NCBI GenBank assembly: GCA_006969625.1
Contig: CP030885.1
Location: forward strand, 3,607,430 to 3,671,429
Length of the DNA stretch: 64,000 nt
Reading direction: 5' to 3'
DNA from: Rhodospirillaceae bacterium
Lineage (GTDB): Bacteria > Pseudomonadota > Alphaproteobacteria > Kiloniellales > DSM-21159
Under the pieces are notes generated by a model. The model made no database searches, had not been told where the DNA came from, and was given only the letters and a program-made list of their open reading frames with translations. The first letter of the stretch is position 1. The number at the start of each line of letters is the position of its first letter. This document shows positions 57,071-64,000 of the stretch, one piece after another. The position numbers and the translations under genes were made by a program.

Positions 57071-57949
57071 TCAGAAGATCGCCAGGGTACGCACCTCGAT
57101 GCTCTCGCGCGGCGGCGCCTCCTCCGACGTGTTCGGCAGGGACACGGCGCTGTGCGGCGTGAAGCGCGCGCGCCCGTCGTCCAGGCTGTCCCAGCCCTTG
57201 ATCAGCAGCGCTTCGTCGCGGGTCATGAAGGGCGCGTAGAACCAGCGCTGTCCCGGATGATGCGCCAGGTAGTAGATCTCGCCGACCCGGTCCGGGAAAA
57301 TCTGGTCCGTGGCGATCAGTTGGTCCGGACGCACCGAGGCGGCGTCGGCCACGGCCAGCGGCGAGCGCAGCACCGGCCCGCGGATCGGTCGCCAAAGGTT
57401 GATCTGCACGATGCGCGTGCCGGCATGGGCAAGTCGCCCGGCCGCCTCCGACCCCAGCACGTCGCGCACCCGCTGCGGGCCGCTGGCCGTGGTGTAGTCG
57501 ACGTGGACGTGGCTGGCCGGCCCGCGCAGCCCATCCGGGTTCGCGGCGCCGCGCGGGGCGTCGGAGCGGCGCGTGGTGTCGAAGACGACGACCCGGCGCG
57601 CGCCGGTGCGGCGCCGGATCAGCTCCTCCACCTCGCCGCGATAGGCGGTCTGGACCGCCGCGTCGTCGTAGAGGTCGTCCACCGCCGTGGGCGCATCCAG
57701 CAACTCGAAGCCTTCGCGGTCGAGCGACAGACCGCCCGCATGGGGCCGCATGTCGGCGATCTCGACCTGCCGCGCCTCGAGCTCGAAGAGCAGGCGCGGC
57801 GGCCCGCCGGTAAGCGCCGAGCTGTGCAGGACGGGCTTGCCCTGCTGCGGCCGGATGAACTGCAGCGGCGCGCGGACGGACGCCGTTGCAGCGCCCGGCG
57901 GCGAGGCCGTAGGGCCGGGGCGGTCTGCAGGCAGGGAATGCGGGGTCAT
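57071..57949 (-). CDS. CmcJ/NvfI-family oxygenase-like protein
   Basis: A 292-residue protein of the CmcJ/NvfI/AsaB family, whose fungal and actinobacterial members act as Fe(II)/2-oxoglutarate-type oxygenases or methyltransferase-like tailoring enzymes. Family segments: VVVFDTTRRSDAPRGAANPD, ASHVHVDYTTASGPQRVRDV (His-x-Asp metal pair), RIVQINLWRPIRGPVLRSPL, and a distal HHPGQRWFYAPFMTRDEALL with LIKGWDS and FTPHSAV. Start at ATG 57949. No biosynthetic cluster is nearby. Confidence 0.8.
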   Translation of the reverse strand: MTPHSLPADRPGPTASPPGAATASVRAPLQFIRPQQGKPVLHSSALTGGPPRLLFELEARQVEIADMRPHAGGLSLDREGFELLDAPTAVDDLYDDAAVQTAYRGEVEELIRRRTGARRVVVFDTTRRSDAPRGAANPDGLRGPASHVHVDYTTASGPQRVRDVLGSEAAGRLAHAGTRIVQINLWRPIRGPVLRSPLAVADAASVRPDQLIATDQIFPDRVGEIYYLAHHPGQRWFYAPFMTRDEALLIKGWDSLDDGRARFTPHSAVSLPNTSEEAPPRESIEVRTLAIF

Positions 57950-58123
57950 GGCCGGTCTCCTGTCTCGAGCGCGGAGGCTGCACGCACGGCGCACAGAGTC
58001 AGGTCGTGCCCGCCACGTCCGTCGAGAATGCGGAGCGGCGACACCGGACCGTTTCCGGTGGGTCTCAAATGCGACAGTGTCGGCCCCGCGACGCCCAGCG
58101 CCACTCGGTGTAGGCTGCCGCGG

Positions 58124-58633
58124 ATGGACGCGACGATCGACGATCTCTCTGGACCCGCCTTCGTCTCCGCCCGCGGCACGCGCTGGGAGCTGATCACCGA
58201 CCGGGTGATGGGCGGCGTGTCGGAGGCGACCTTGACCCGCGAAAGTATCGCCGGGCGGCTGGCGCTGCGCTTGCAGGGCGAGGTCAGCCTGGAGAACGAC
58301 GGCGGCTTCGTGCAGATGGCCCTGGCCCTGACGCCCGACGGCCTGCTCGACGCAAGCGGCTGGCACGGCCTGCGCCTGACCGTGTTCGGGCGCGGCGAGA
58401 CCTACGGCCTACACCTGCGCACCGATGCGGTGCGCCGGCCGTGGCAGTCCTACCGCCAGGAATTCCGGGCCGAGCCGGCTTGGCGCACGCTCGACCTGCC
58501 GTTTTCCGGCTTCGCGCCGCACCGTCTGGAGGCGCCCTTCGATCCGGCGCGCCTGCGCCGCCTCGGCCTGGTCGCCATCGGCCGGCCGTTTCGGGCCGAC
58601 CTCGCGCTCGCCGACCTGGGCTTCTACCGTTGA
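58124..58633 (+). CDS. CIA30-family protein
   Basis: A 169-residue protein of the CIA30 family (complex I intermediate-associated protein 30), a galactose-binding-like beta sandwich. Signatures: WELITDRVMGGVSEATLTRE, LENDGGFVQMALAL, LRLTVFGRGETYGLHLRTDA, WQSYRQEFRAEPAWRTLDLP and RLRRLGLVAIGRPFRADLAL. In mitochondria the homologue aids complex I assembly; bacterial roles are unclear. Divergent from the CmcJ-like gene. Confidence 0.88.
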   Translation: MDATIDDLSGPAFVSARGTRWELITDRVMGGVSEATLTRESIAGRLALRLQGEVSLENDGGFVQMALALTPDGLLDASGWHGLRLTVFGRGETYGLHLRTDAVRRPWQSYRQEFRAEPAWRTLDLPFSGFAPHRLEAPFDPARLRRLGLVAIGRPFRADLALADLGFYR

Positions 58634-58637
58634 GCGT

Positions 58638-58844
58638 TCAGCCGTTCGGGCCGCCGGCGGCGAAGACGAGGAAGACGACCGCCAGCGCGAGAACCGCAAG
58701 CGCCAACCCCCAGCGCAGGGCACGGCGTGGCGCACGCGCCGGTTCGGCTTGCCGCGCGTCCGTCTTGTCCAACTCCGCCTTTGCCGGGTCCGGCGGGGCC
58801 GGCTGCGGCGGATTCTCGGATTCGTTCTCTTGCAGTTTAGCCAT
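58638..58844 (-). CDS. Small single-span membrane protein
   Basis: A 68-residue protein: acidic/Pro-rich cytoplasmic half (MAKLQENESENPPQPAPPDP), a basic stop (APRRALRWG), and one hydrophobic helix (LALAVLALAVVFLVFAAG). Its stop converges on the CIA30 stop 4 nt away. It lies 63 nt downstream of the SulP gene in the same direction. Function unknown. Confidence 0.55.
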   Translation of the reverse strand: MAKLQENESENPPQPAPPDPAKAELDKTDARQAEPARAPRRALRWGLALAVLALAVVFLVFAAGGPNG

Positions 58845-58907
58845 GCCGCGTCAACGCTCCGCACGGCGGAGCGTTCCCGTCCGCTCTTCGAAATGCCAGG
58901 CAGGCGG

Positions 58908-60692
58908 CTACTTGGCGGCGACCTGGGTGTCGCGCGGCTTGGCCGGCGGCAGGTCCCGCGACACGTCCGCGGCAAGGGCGCGGAAGGCGTCGTACTGGCT
59001 GAGGAAGACGCGGCCCGTGAGCTGATCCAGGAAATGGCTGCGCTTCAGGCGATCCATCACCGGGCCCTTGACCTCCGAGAGATGGAAGCTGACGCCAGCG
59101 TCCTGGAGCCGATGGTTGATCGCCTCCAAGCTCTCCAACGCGCTGGCGTCGATCTCGTTCACCGCCGAGCACATCAGCACGAAGTGCCGGACCTTCGGAT
59201 CGCCGATCACCAGGTCGTAGACCTTGTCCTCTAGGAAGCGGGCGTTGGCGAAGTAGAGGCTCTCGTCCACCCGCAGCGTGACCACCTGCTCGCTGGTGAT
59301 CACCTTGTGGCGCTTGACGTTGCGGAAGTGCTCGCTGCCGGGTACCTGGCCGACGATGGCGATGTGCGGGCGGCTGGTCTTGAAGAGGTAGAGCGCCAGG
59401 GACAGGACGACGCCGGCGATGATCCCCGCCTCCACCCCGTAGCCCAGGGTGAGCAGGATCGTCGCCGCCATGGCGGCGAAGTCCGCCTTGGAGTAGTCCC
59501 AGGTCCGCTTGAGCGCACGCAGATCGACCAGCGACAGCACCGCGACGATGATGGTCGCCGCCAGGGTCGCGGTCGGCAGGAAGTACAGCAGCGGCGTCAG
59601 GAACAGGGTGGCCAGGGCGATGCCGACGGCGGTGAAGGCGCCGGCCGCCGGCGTCTCGGCGCCGGCGTCGAAGTTGACCACCGAACGGGCGAAGCCGCCG
59701 GTCACCGGGTAGCCGCCCGAGACGGAGGCCGCGATGTTGGAGGCGCCGAGCCCGACCAGCTCCTGGTCCGGGTCGATGCGCTGTCGCTTCTTGGCCGCCA
59801 GGGTCTGCGCCACCGAAACGGACTCGACGAAGCCGACGACGGAGATCAGCAGGGCCGGGACCAGGAGCTGCTGCCACAGGCCGGCGTCGAATAGCGGCAC
59901 GGCGAAGGGCGGCAGGCCCTGCGGCACCTGGCCGACGATCTTAACCCCCGCCTCTTGCAGGCCGAGGCCGGCGGTCAGGCCGATGGTGACCGCCACCGCC
60001 ATCACCGGGCCGGCCTTGGCCACGACGTCGGCAAGCCGGCGGTTGAGCCCGACGCGCAGCAACAGCGGCTTCAGGTTCTTGCGCACCCAGAAGAGGAAGG
60101 CCAGGGCGCCGAGGCCGATCGCCAATGTCGGCCAGTTGGTCTCGCCCAGCCGGCCGCCGATGGAGATCGCCAGGTCCAGCAGGTTGTGGCCCGAAGCCTG
60201 GATGCCGAGGATGTGCTTGAGCTGGCTGGCGGCGATGATCAGGCCGGAGGCGGTGATGAAGCCGCCGATCACCGGGTGGCTGAGGAAGTTGGCGAGGAAG
60301 CCGAGGCGGAAGACGCCGAGCGCCACGAGGATCAGGCCGGACAGGAAGGCGAGGACGATCGCCGCCGTCAGGTAGTCCGCGGTGCCCTGGGCCGCCACTT
60401 GGCCGACCGCCGTCGCCGTCATCAGCGACACCACGGCGACCGGCCCGACCGCCAGCGCCCGGCTGGTCCCGAAGATCGCGTAGGCGACCAGCGGCAGGAT
60501 CGAGGCATAGAGCCCGACCTCCGGCGGCAGCCCGGCAAGCAGCGCATAGGCCAGCGACTGCGGAATCAGCATGATGGTGACGATGACGGCGGCGACGAGG
60601 TCGTTGACGGCCGTCTCCCGGCCGTAGCTGCGGCCCCACTGCAGGATCGGCAGCCACCGCTCGGCACGGGCGAGAAACCCGGAGGTCTTCAA
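58908..60692 (-). CDS. SulP-family anion permease with STAS domain
   Basis: Solute carrier 26/SulP transporter (594 residues) with about 14 helices and a C-terminal STAS domain. Features: ETAVNDLVAAVIVTIMLIPQ and SLAYALLAGLPPEVGLYAS at the start, GLGASNIAASVSGGYPVTGG FARS-type motif (NIAASVSGGYPVTGGFARS), and STAS VNEIDASALESLEAINHRL. SulP proteins carry sulfate, bicarbonate or other anions. It follows the SQR gene by 64 nt in the same direction, so sulfite/sulfate movement linked to sulfide oxidation is the likely job. Confidence 0.93.
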   Translation of the reverse strand: MKTSGFLARAERWLPILQWGRSYGRETAVNDLVAAVIVTIMLIPQSLAYALLAGLPPEVGLYASILPLVAYAIFGTSRALAVGPVAVVSLMTATAVGQVAAQGTADYLTAAIVLAFLSGLILVALGVFRLGFLANFLSHPVIGGFITASGLIIAASQLKHILGIQASGHNLLDLAISIGGRLGETNWPTLAIGLGALAFLFWVRKNLKPLLLRVGLNRRLADVVAKAGPVMAVAVTIGLTAGLGLQEAGVKIVGQVPQGLPPFAVPLFDAGLWQQLLVPALLISVVGFVESVSVAQTLAAKKRQRIDPDQELVGLGASNIAASVSGGYPVTGGFARSVVNFDAGAETPAAGAFTAVGIALATLFLTPLLYFLPTATLAATIIVAVLSLVDLRALKRTWDYSKADFAAMAATILLTLGYGVEAGIIAGVVLSLALYLFKTSRPHIAIVGQVPGSEHFRNVKRHKVITSEQVVTLRVDESLYFANARFLEDKVYDLVIGDPKVRHFVLMCSAVNEIDASALESLEAINHRLQDAGVSFHLSEVKGPVMDRLKRSHFLDQLTGRVFLSQYDAFRALAADVSRDLPPAKPRDTQVAAK

Positions 60693-60756
60693 GAAACGTC
60701 CCCTGTATCGAGCGCCGCCCGCTGCGGGCGCCGCCTTGCTCTGCCTCGGCCGCCGC

Positions 60757-62439
60757 CTACTGCACCCGCGCTTCCGGCAGGCGTTCGGGCTTCACCATCC
60801 ACTCGCGGCCCTTCAGCATGCCCTGCCAGTAGACCGGCGGCAGGATGCGCTCCTTGAGCAGCCAGGCCAGGCGGCTCGGCTTGGTGCTGTCGATCAGCCA
60901 GGAGGGGAAGCTGGGCAGCAGCTTGCCGCCGTAGCCGAATTCGGCGAGCACGATCTTGCCCCGCTCGACCGTCAGCGGGCAGGAGCCGTAGCCGTCGTAG
61001 TGCGCCTGGTAGCGGGTGTGGCCCATGTCGTAGAGCAGGTTCTGCGCCACCACCGGGGCCTGCTTGCGCGCCGCCGCTGCGGTCTTTGCGTTGGGCGCGT
61101 TCATCGCGTCGCCCAAGCTGTAGACGTTGTCGAAGCTCTTGTGGCGCAGGGTCGACTGGTCGACGTCGACCCAGCCGGCGGCGTCGGCCAGCGGGCTGAG
61201 CCGGACGAAGTCGGGCGCGGTCTGCGGCGGACAGACGTGGAGCATGTCGAAGCTGCGCTCGAGCGTCTCCGTCTTGCCGTCCTCGTCCGTCTTGGTGAAC
61301 CAAGCCGTTTTGGCCGGGCCGTCGACGGCGGTCAGGTTGTGCTTGAAGTTCAGGTCGATGCCGTAGCGCTGCACGTAGTCCATCAGCGGCGGCACGTACT
61401 CCTTGACGCCGAAGAGCACGGGACCGGCATTGTAGAAGGCGACCTCGATGTCCTTCAGCCGCCCCTCGCGCTGCCAGTGGTCGGCCGAGAGATACATCGC
61501 CTTCTGCGGCGCACCGGCGCACTTGATCGGCATCGGCGGCTGGGTGAACAGTGCGGTGCCCGACTTCAGGCCGCGCACCAGCTCCCAGGTGTAGGGCGCC
61601 AGGTCGTAGCGGTAGTTCGAGGTGACGCCGTTCTTGCCCAAGGTCTCGACCAGGCCCTCGATGCGGTCCCAGTCCAGCTTCAGGCCCGGACAGACCACCA
61701 GGCGGTCGTACTTGATCACCCGGCAGCCGTCGAGGATGACAGCGTTGTCCTTCGGCTCGAAGGCGGCGACCGCCGCCTTCAGCCAGTGCACGCACTTGGG
61801 GATGACCGAGGCCATGGTGCGCACGGTCTCGCCCGCATCGAACACGCCGCCGCCGACCAGCGTCCAGCCGGGCTGGTAGTAGTGGATGTCGGCCGGATCG
61901 ACGATGGCGACGTCCAGGTCGTGCTTGCGCTGCAGCAGGCTAGAGGCGAGCGAGACGCCCGCGGCACCGCCGCCGACGATGATCACCTCGTAGCTGGCGT
62001 CGGCCCGGTCGACCGGGGTCTTACCGCCGGCGGCGATGCGCCGTACGACGCCCGACATGTCGTAGCCGGCTGCCTTGGCCTTGGCCAGGATGTCGGTCAA
62101 CTCCAGGGTCTTGGCCTGCGACAGCGACCAGAGCGTGACCGAGCGGGTGCCGGTGCGGCAGTAGGCCAGCACCGGTCCCGGCAGTTCGTCGAGGGCCTTG
62201 CCGAAGGCGACGGCATCTTCGTCCTTCACCTTGCCGCTGACGACCGGGATGTAGCGCGTTTCCAGGCCGGCCGCCTGAGCGGCGGCCTCGACTTCCTTGA
62301 AGGTGGGCTGGTCCGCGCCCTCGCCGTCCGGCCGGTTGCAGACGATGGCGCGGTAGCCGGCCTCAGCCAGCGCTTCGACCTCGTCGGGCCGAATCTGGGC
62401 GGCGACCGACAGGCGCGGGGTGATGACTTTCGCCTCCAT
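60757..62439 (-). CDS. Fusion of DUF442 phosphatase-like domain and sulfide:quinone oxidoreductase
   Basis: A 560-residue two-domain protein. Residues about 1-135 are a DUF442/TIGR01244 domain with a Cys-Arg P-loop (LAYCRTGTRSVTLWSL). Residues about 150-560 are a flavin disulfide reductase: FAD motif VIIVGGGAAGVSLASSLL, quinone-side HYYQPGWTLVGGGV, and two candidate redox cysteines in PIKCAGAPQKAM and LHVCPPQTAPDF. YSLGDAMNAPNAKTAAAARK is the second FAD contact. SQR oxidises sulfide and passes electrons to quinone, making persulfide. The next gene upstream, 12 nt away, encodes a persulfide dioxygenase. Confidence 0.9.
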   Translation of the reverse strand: MEAKVITPRLSVAAQIRPDEVEALAEAGYRAIVCNRPDGEGADQPTFKEVEAAAQAAGLETRYIPVVSGKVKDEDAVAFGKALDELPGPVLAYCRTGTRSVTLWSLSQAKTLELTDILAKAKAAGYDMSGVVRRIAAGGKTPVDRADASYEVIIVGGGAAGVSLASSLLQRKHDLDVAIVDPADIHYYQPGWTLVGGGVFDAGETVRTMASVIPKCVHWLKAAVAAFEPKDNAVILDGCRVIKYDRLVVCPGLKLDWDRIEGLVETLGKNGVTSNYRYDLAPYTWELVRGLKSGTALFTQPPMPIKCAGAPQKAMYLSADHWQREGRLKDIEVAFYNAGPVLFGVKEYVPPLMDYVQRYGIDLNFKHNLTAVDGPAKTAWFTKTDEDGKTETLERSFDMLHVCPPQTAPDFVRLSPLADAAGWVDVDQSTLRHKSFDNVYSLGDAMNAPNAKTAAAARKQAPVVAQNLLYDMGHTRYQAHYDGYGSCPLTVERGKIVLAEFGYGGKLLPSFPSWLIDSTKPSRLAWLLKERILPPVYWQGMLKGREWMVKPERLPEARVQ

Positions 62440-62451
62440 CTCGGATGCCCC

Positions 62452-63357
62452 CTACAGTGCGTTGAGGGGGATCTTCAGGTAGCTGACGCCGTTGTCCTCG
62501 GGCGGCGGGAAGGCCCCGGCGCGCATGTTGACCTGGATCGAGGGCAGGATCAGGCGCGGCATCCCGAGCTTGGCGTCACGGGCCGTGCGCATCTCGACGA
62601 AGTCGGCCTCCGCCACGCCGTCGTGGACGTGGATGTTTCTGGCCCGCTCCTCGGTGACCGTCGTCTCGAACAGGATGTCGCGGCTGCCGTCGGCGCCGTA
62701 GTCGTGGCACATGAACAGCCGCGTCTCGGCGGGCAGCGACAGCAGCTTCTTGATGGAGCGGAACAGCGTCTTGGCGTCGCCGCCGGGGAAGTCGCAGCGC
62801 GCCGAGCCGGCGTCCGGCATGAAGATCGTGTCGCCGACGAAGGCCGCATCCCCCATCACATGCACCATGCACGCCGGGGTGTGGCCGGGGGTGTGAATGG
62901 CGAAGCAGGTCATCCCGCCGACCTTATAGGTGTCGCCGTCCTCGAACAGACGGTCGAACTGGCTGCCGTCGCGGGCGAACGCGGTGCCGGCGTTGAAGAC
63001 CTTCCCGAAGGTCTCCTGCACCGTCCTGATCTGGGCGCCGATGCCCAGCTTGCCGCCGAGCTGTTGCTGTAGGAAGGGCGCCGCCGAGAGGTGGTCGGCA
63101 TGGACGTGGGTCTCGATCAGCCACTCGACCTTTAGGCCCCGGTCGGTCACATACGCAACGATCTCCTCAGCCGACCTGGTCGAGGTGCGGCCGGAGGCGG
63201 GATCGTAGTCCAGCACCGAATCGACGATCGCACAGGCGTCGGAGCCCGGATCCTTCACCACGTAGCTGAAGGTGTTGGTGTCGGCCTCGAAGAACATCTT
63301 CACCTCGGGCTTGACCGAGGTATCGACCGGGTAGGTCGTCTCGACTGCCATGTCCAT
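62452..63357 (-). CDS. Persulfide dioxygenase-like metallo-beta-lactamase protein
   Basis: ETHE1/Blh-type metallo-hydrolase fold enzyme (301 residues) that oxidises glutathione persulfide to sulfite with one iron. Metal motif: IETHVHADHLSAAPFLQ (HxHxDH), then FAIHTPGHTPACMVHVMG (His), VGDTIFMPDAGSARCDFPGG (Asp) and LFMCHDYGADG (His). I start at the ATG 63357 (MDMAVETTYPVDT) with GGAGG 8 nt upstream. First gene of a persulfide dioxygenase-SQR-SulP unit on the minus strand. Confidence 0.92.
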   Translation of the reverse strand: MDMAVETTYPVDTSVKPEVKMFFEADTNTFSYVVKDPGSDACAIVDSVLDYDPASGRTSTRSAEEIVAYVTDRGLKVEWLIETHVHADHLSAAPFLQQQLGGKLGIGAQIRTVQETFGKVFNAGTAFARDGSQFDRLFEDGDTYKVGGMTCFAIHTPGHTPACMVHVMGDAAFVGDTIFMPDAGSARCDFPGGDAKTLFRSIKKLLSLPAETRLFMCHDYGADGSRDILFETTVTEERARNIHVHDGVAEADFVEMRTARDAKLGMPRLILPSIQVNMRAGAFPPPEDNGVSYLKIPLNAL

Positions 63358-63449
63358 TGGGAGTTCCTCCGCCTCTCGTGAGGTGTGTTCCAGCGTTCGC
63401 TTCGGTGCCCAGCCTCCGCACCGAATATCACACACAGGTGCCGTATGAA

Positions 63450-63489
63450 TTGACGTATATCAGTTAATGCGAATATTTGAATGTTTCAA
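63450..63489 (-). promoter_or_regulatory. AT-rich promoter/operator region of the sulfide operon
   Basis: Minus strand: TTCAAA (63481-63476), 16-nt spacer, TATACG (63459-63454) form a plausible promoter about 95 nt before the persulfide dioxygenase start. Two palindromes overlap it. TTGAATGTTTCAA (63477-63489, 5-base arms) covers the -35. TTGACGTATATCAG (63450-63463), eight of ten matches to the FNR consensus, covers the -10. Such positions suit repressors, for example a persulfide-sensing ArsR-type regulator. Inferred from pattern only. Confidence 0.4.
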
Positions 63490-63570
63490 GCGGGGCACGG
63501 GAGCGACACCGGCGGACAGAAGGTCGCAGGCACGCAGCCCGGCTGCGCATTGCCGCTCGCCGCCCCGGGC

Positions 63571-64000
63571 TTACTCGCCGGGCACCGCCTGCCGGCCGTC
63601 TGCCGTCGCGACGGCACGCTCGGGCCGTTCGGCCCGCCGCGTGCCGGGGAAGAGCCCGCGCAGCACGACGTAGAAGACCGGCGTGAGGAAGAGGCCGAAC
63701 AGAGTCACTCCGAGCATGCCCGAGAAGACGGCGGTGCCGATGGCCTGGCGCATCTCCGCCCCCGGACCGGTGGCGACCAGCAGCGGGACCACGCCGAGGA
63801 TGAAGGAGAAGGCGGTCATCAGGATCGGACGCAGGCGCAGGCGGCAGGCCTCGACGGCCGCGTCCACGGCAGACAGGCCGCGCTCCTGGGCTTGGCGTGC
63901 GAACTCAACGATCAGGATGGCGTTCTTCGCCGCCAGCGCCACCAGCACGACCAGCCCGACCTGGGTCAGAATATTGTTGTCCATGCCCCGCGACATCACG
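63571..64000 (-). CDS. RND efflux pump inner-membrane subunit, 5' part outside window
   Basis: C-terminal 142 residues of an HAE1-type RND transporter (AcrB/MexB-like). Seen are QVGLVVLVALAAKNAILIVE (helix 10/11 with the typical AAKNAILIVEFA), LRPILMTAFSFILGVVPLLV, GAEMRQAIGTAVFSGMLGVT and the last helix LFGLFLTPVFYVVLRGLF. The gene enters from beyond base 64000; roughly 900 residues are not visible. The stop is at 63571, followed by the sulfide-operon leader. Confidence 0.93.
   Translation of the reverse strand, partial: VMSRGMDNNILTQVGLVVLVALAAKNAILIVEFARQAQERGLSAVDAAVEACRLRLRPILMTAFSFILGVVPLLVATGPGAEMRQAIGTAVFSGMLGVTLFGLFLTPVFYVVLRGLFPGTRRAERPERAVATADGRQAVPGE

Overview
The window is high-GC chromosomal DNA of an alphaproteobacterium, most likely a Rhodospirillales-like lineage. 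This rests on gene content: an aa3-type cox operon with Cox11 and SURF1, an M16 processing-peptidase homologue next to thrC, argH-lipoprotein-lysA, a TIGR02302/DUF4175 protein, DUF3422, and an argD-argF-hslO cluster. Taxonomy is inferred from synteny only. I saw no rRNA, tRNA, CRISPR array, prophage or origin.

Layout. 1-9.6 kb: 3' part of tldD, DUF3422, then a co-directional cytochrome c oxidase operon (ctaC, ctaD, ctaB, a CoxF-like peptide, ctaG, ctaE, DUF983, SURF1). 9.7-13.4 kb (minus): HIG1-domain protein, cobalamin adenosyltransferase, etfB, etfA, 3-hydroxyacyl-CoA dehydrogenase. 13.5-18.5 kb (minus): GNAT, M16 peptidase, thrC, M32 carboxypeptidase. 18.6-25.3 kb: small membrane protein, TlpA-like thioredoxin, argH, lipoprotein, lysA, TIGR02302. 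25.3-27.2 kb: an IS481-type and an IS5-type element side by side, each flanked by CTAG. 27.2-37.6 kb: hexahaem cytochrome, EamA exporter, M20 amidohydrolase, exported DsrE-like protein, pentapeptide protein, two tiny genes, a phosphatase and a DddP-like M24 enzyme. 37.8-43.3 kb: ettA, mlaC, mlaA, BASS transporter, thioesterase. 43.3-45.3 kb: a decayed stretch with broken genes and an IS481 remnant. 45.3-55.8 kb: argE, trkH, CLC channel, methyltransferase, hslO, argF, argD, two ABC-2 permeases. 55.9-64 kb: recX, second pentapeptide protein, CmcJ-like enzyme, CIA30 protein, a sulfide-oxidation operon (persulfide dioxygenase, SQR fusion, SulP), and the 3' end of an RND pump.

Themes. (1) Aerobic respiration: oxidase subunits and assembly factors, ETF, and a HIG1 protein lie within 13.5 kb. 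(2) Sulfide handling: SQR, persulfide dioxygenase and a SulP anion carrier form one unit. (3) FNR/FixK-type palindromes lie upstream of a DsrE-like gene (exact consensus), a 90-residue helical protein (one mismatch) and, more weakly, the sulfide operon, suggesting a small oxygen-responsive regulon.

The most unusual observation concerns CTAG. All three IS copies abut a CTAG that overlaps a TAG stop codon (TIGR02302 and argE), so the host reading frames survive. Elsewhere one CTAG supplies the stop codons of two convergent genes (recX and a pentapeptide gene). CTAG-directed insertion may steer these elements to gene ends.
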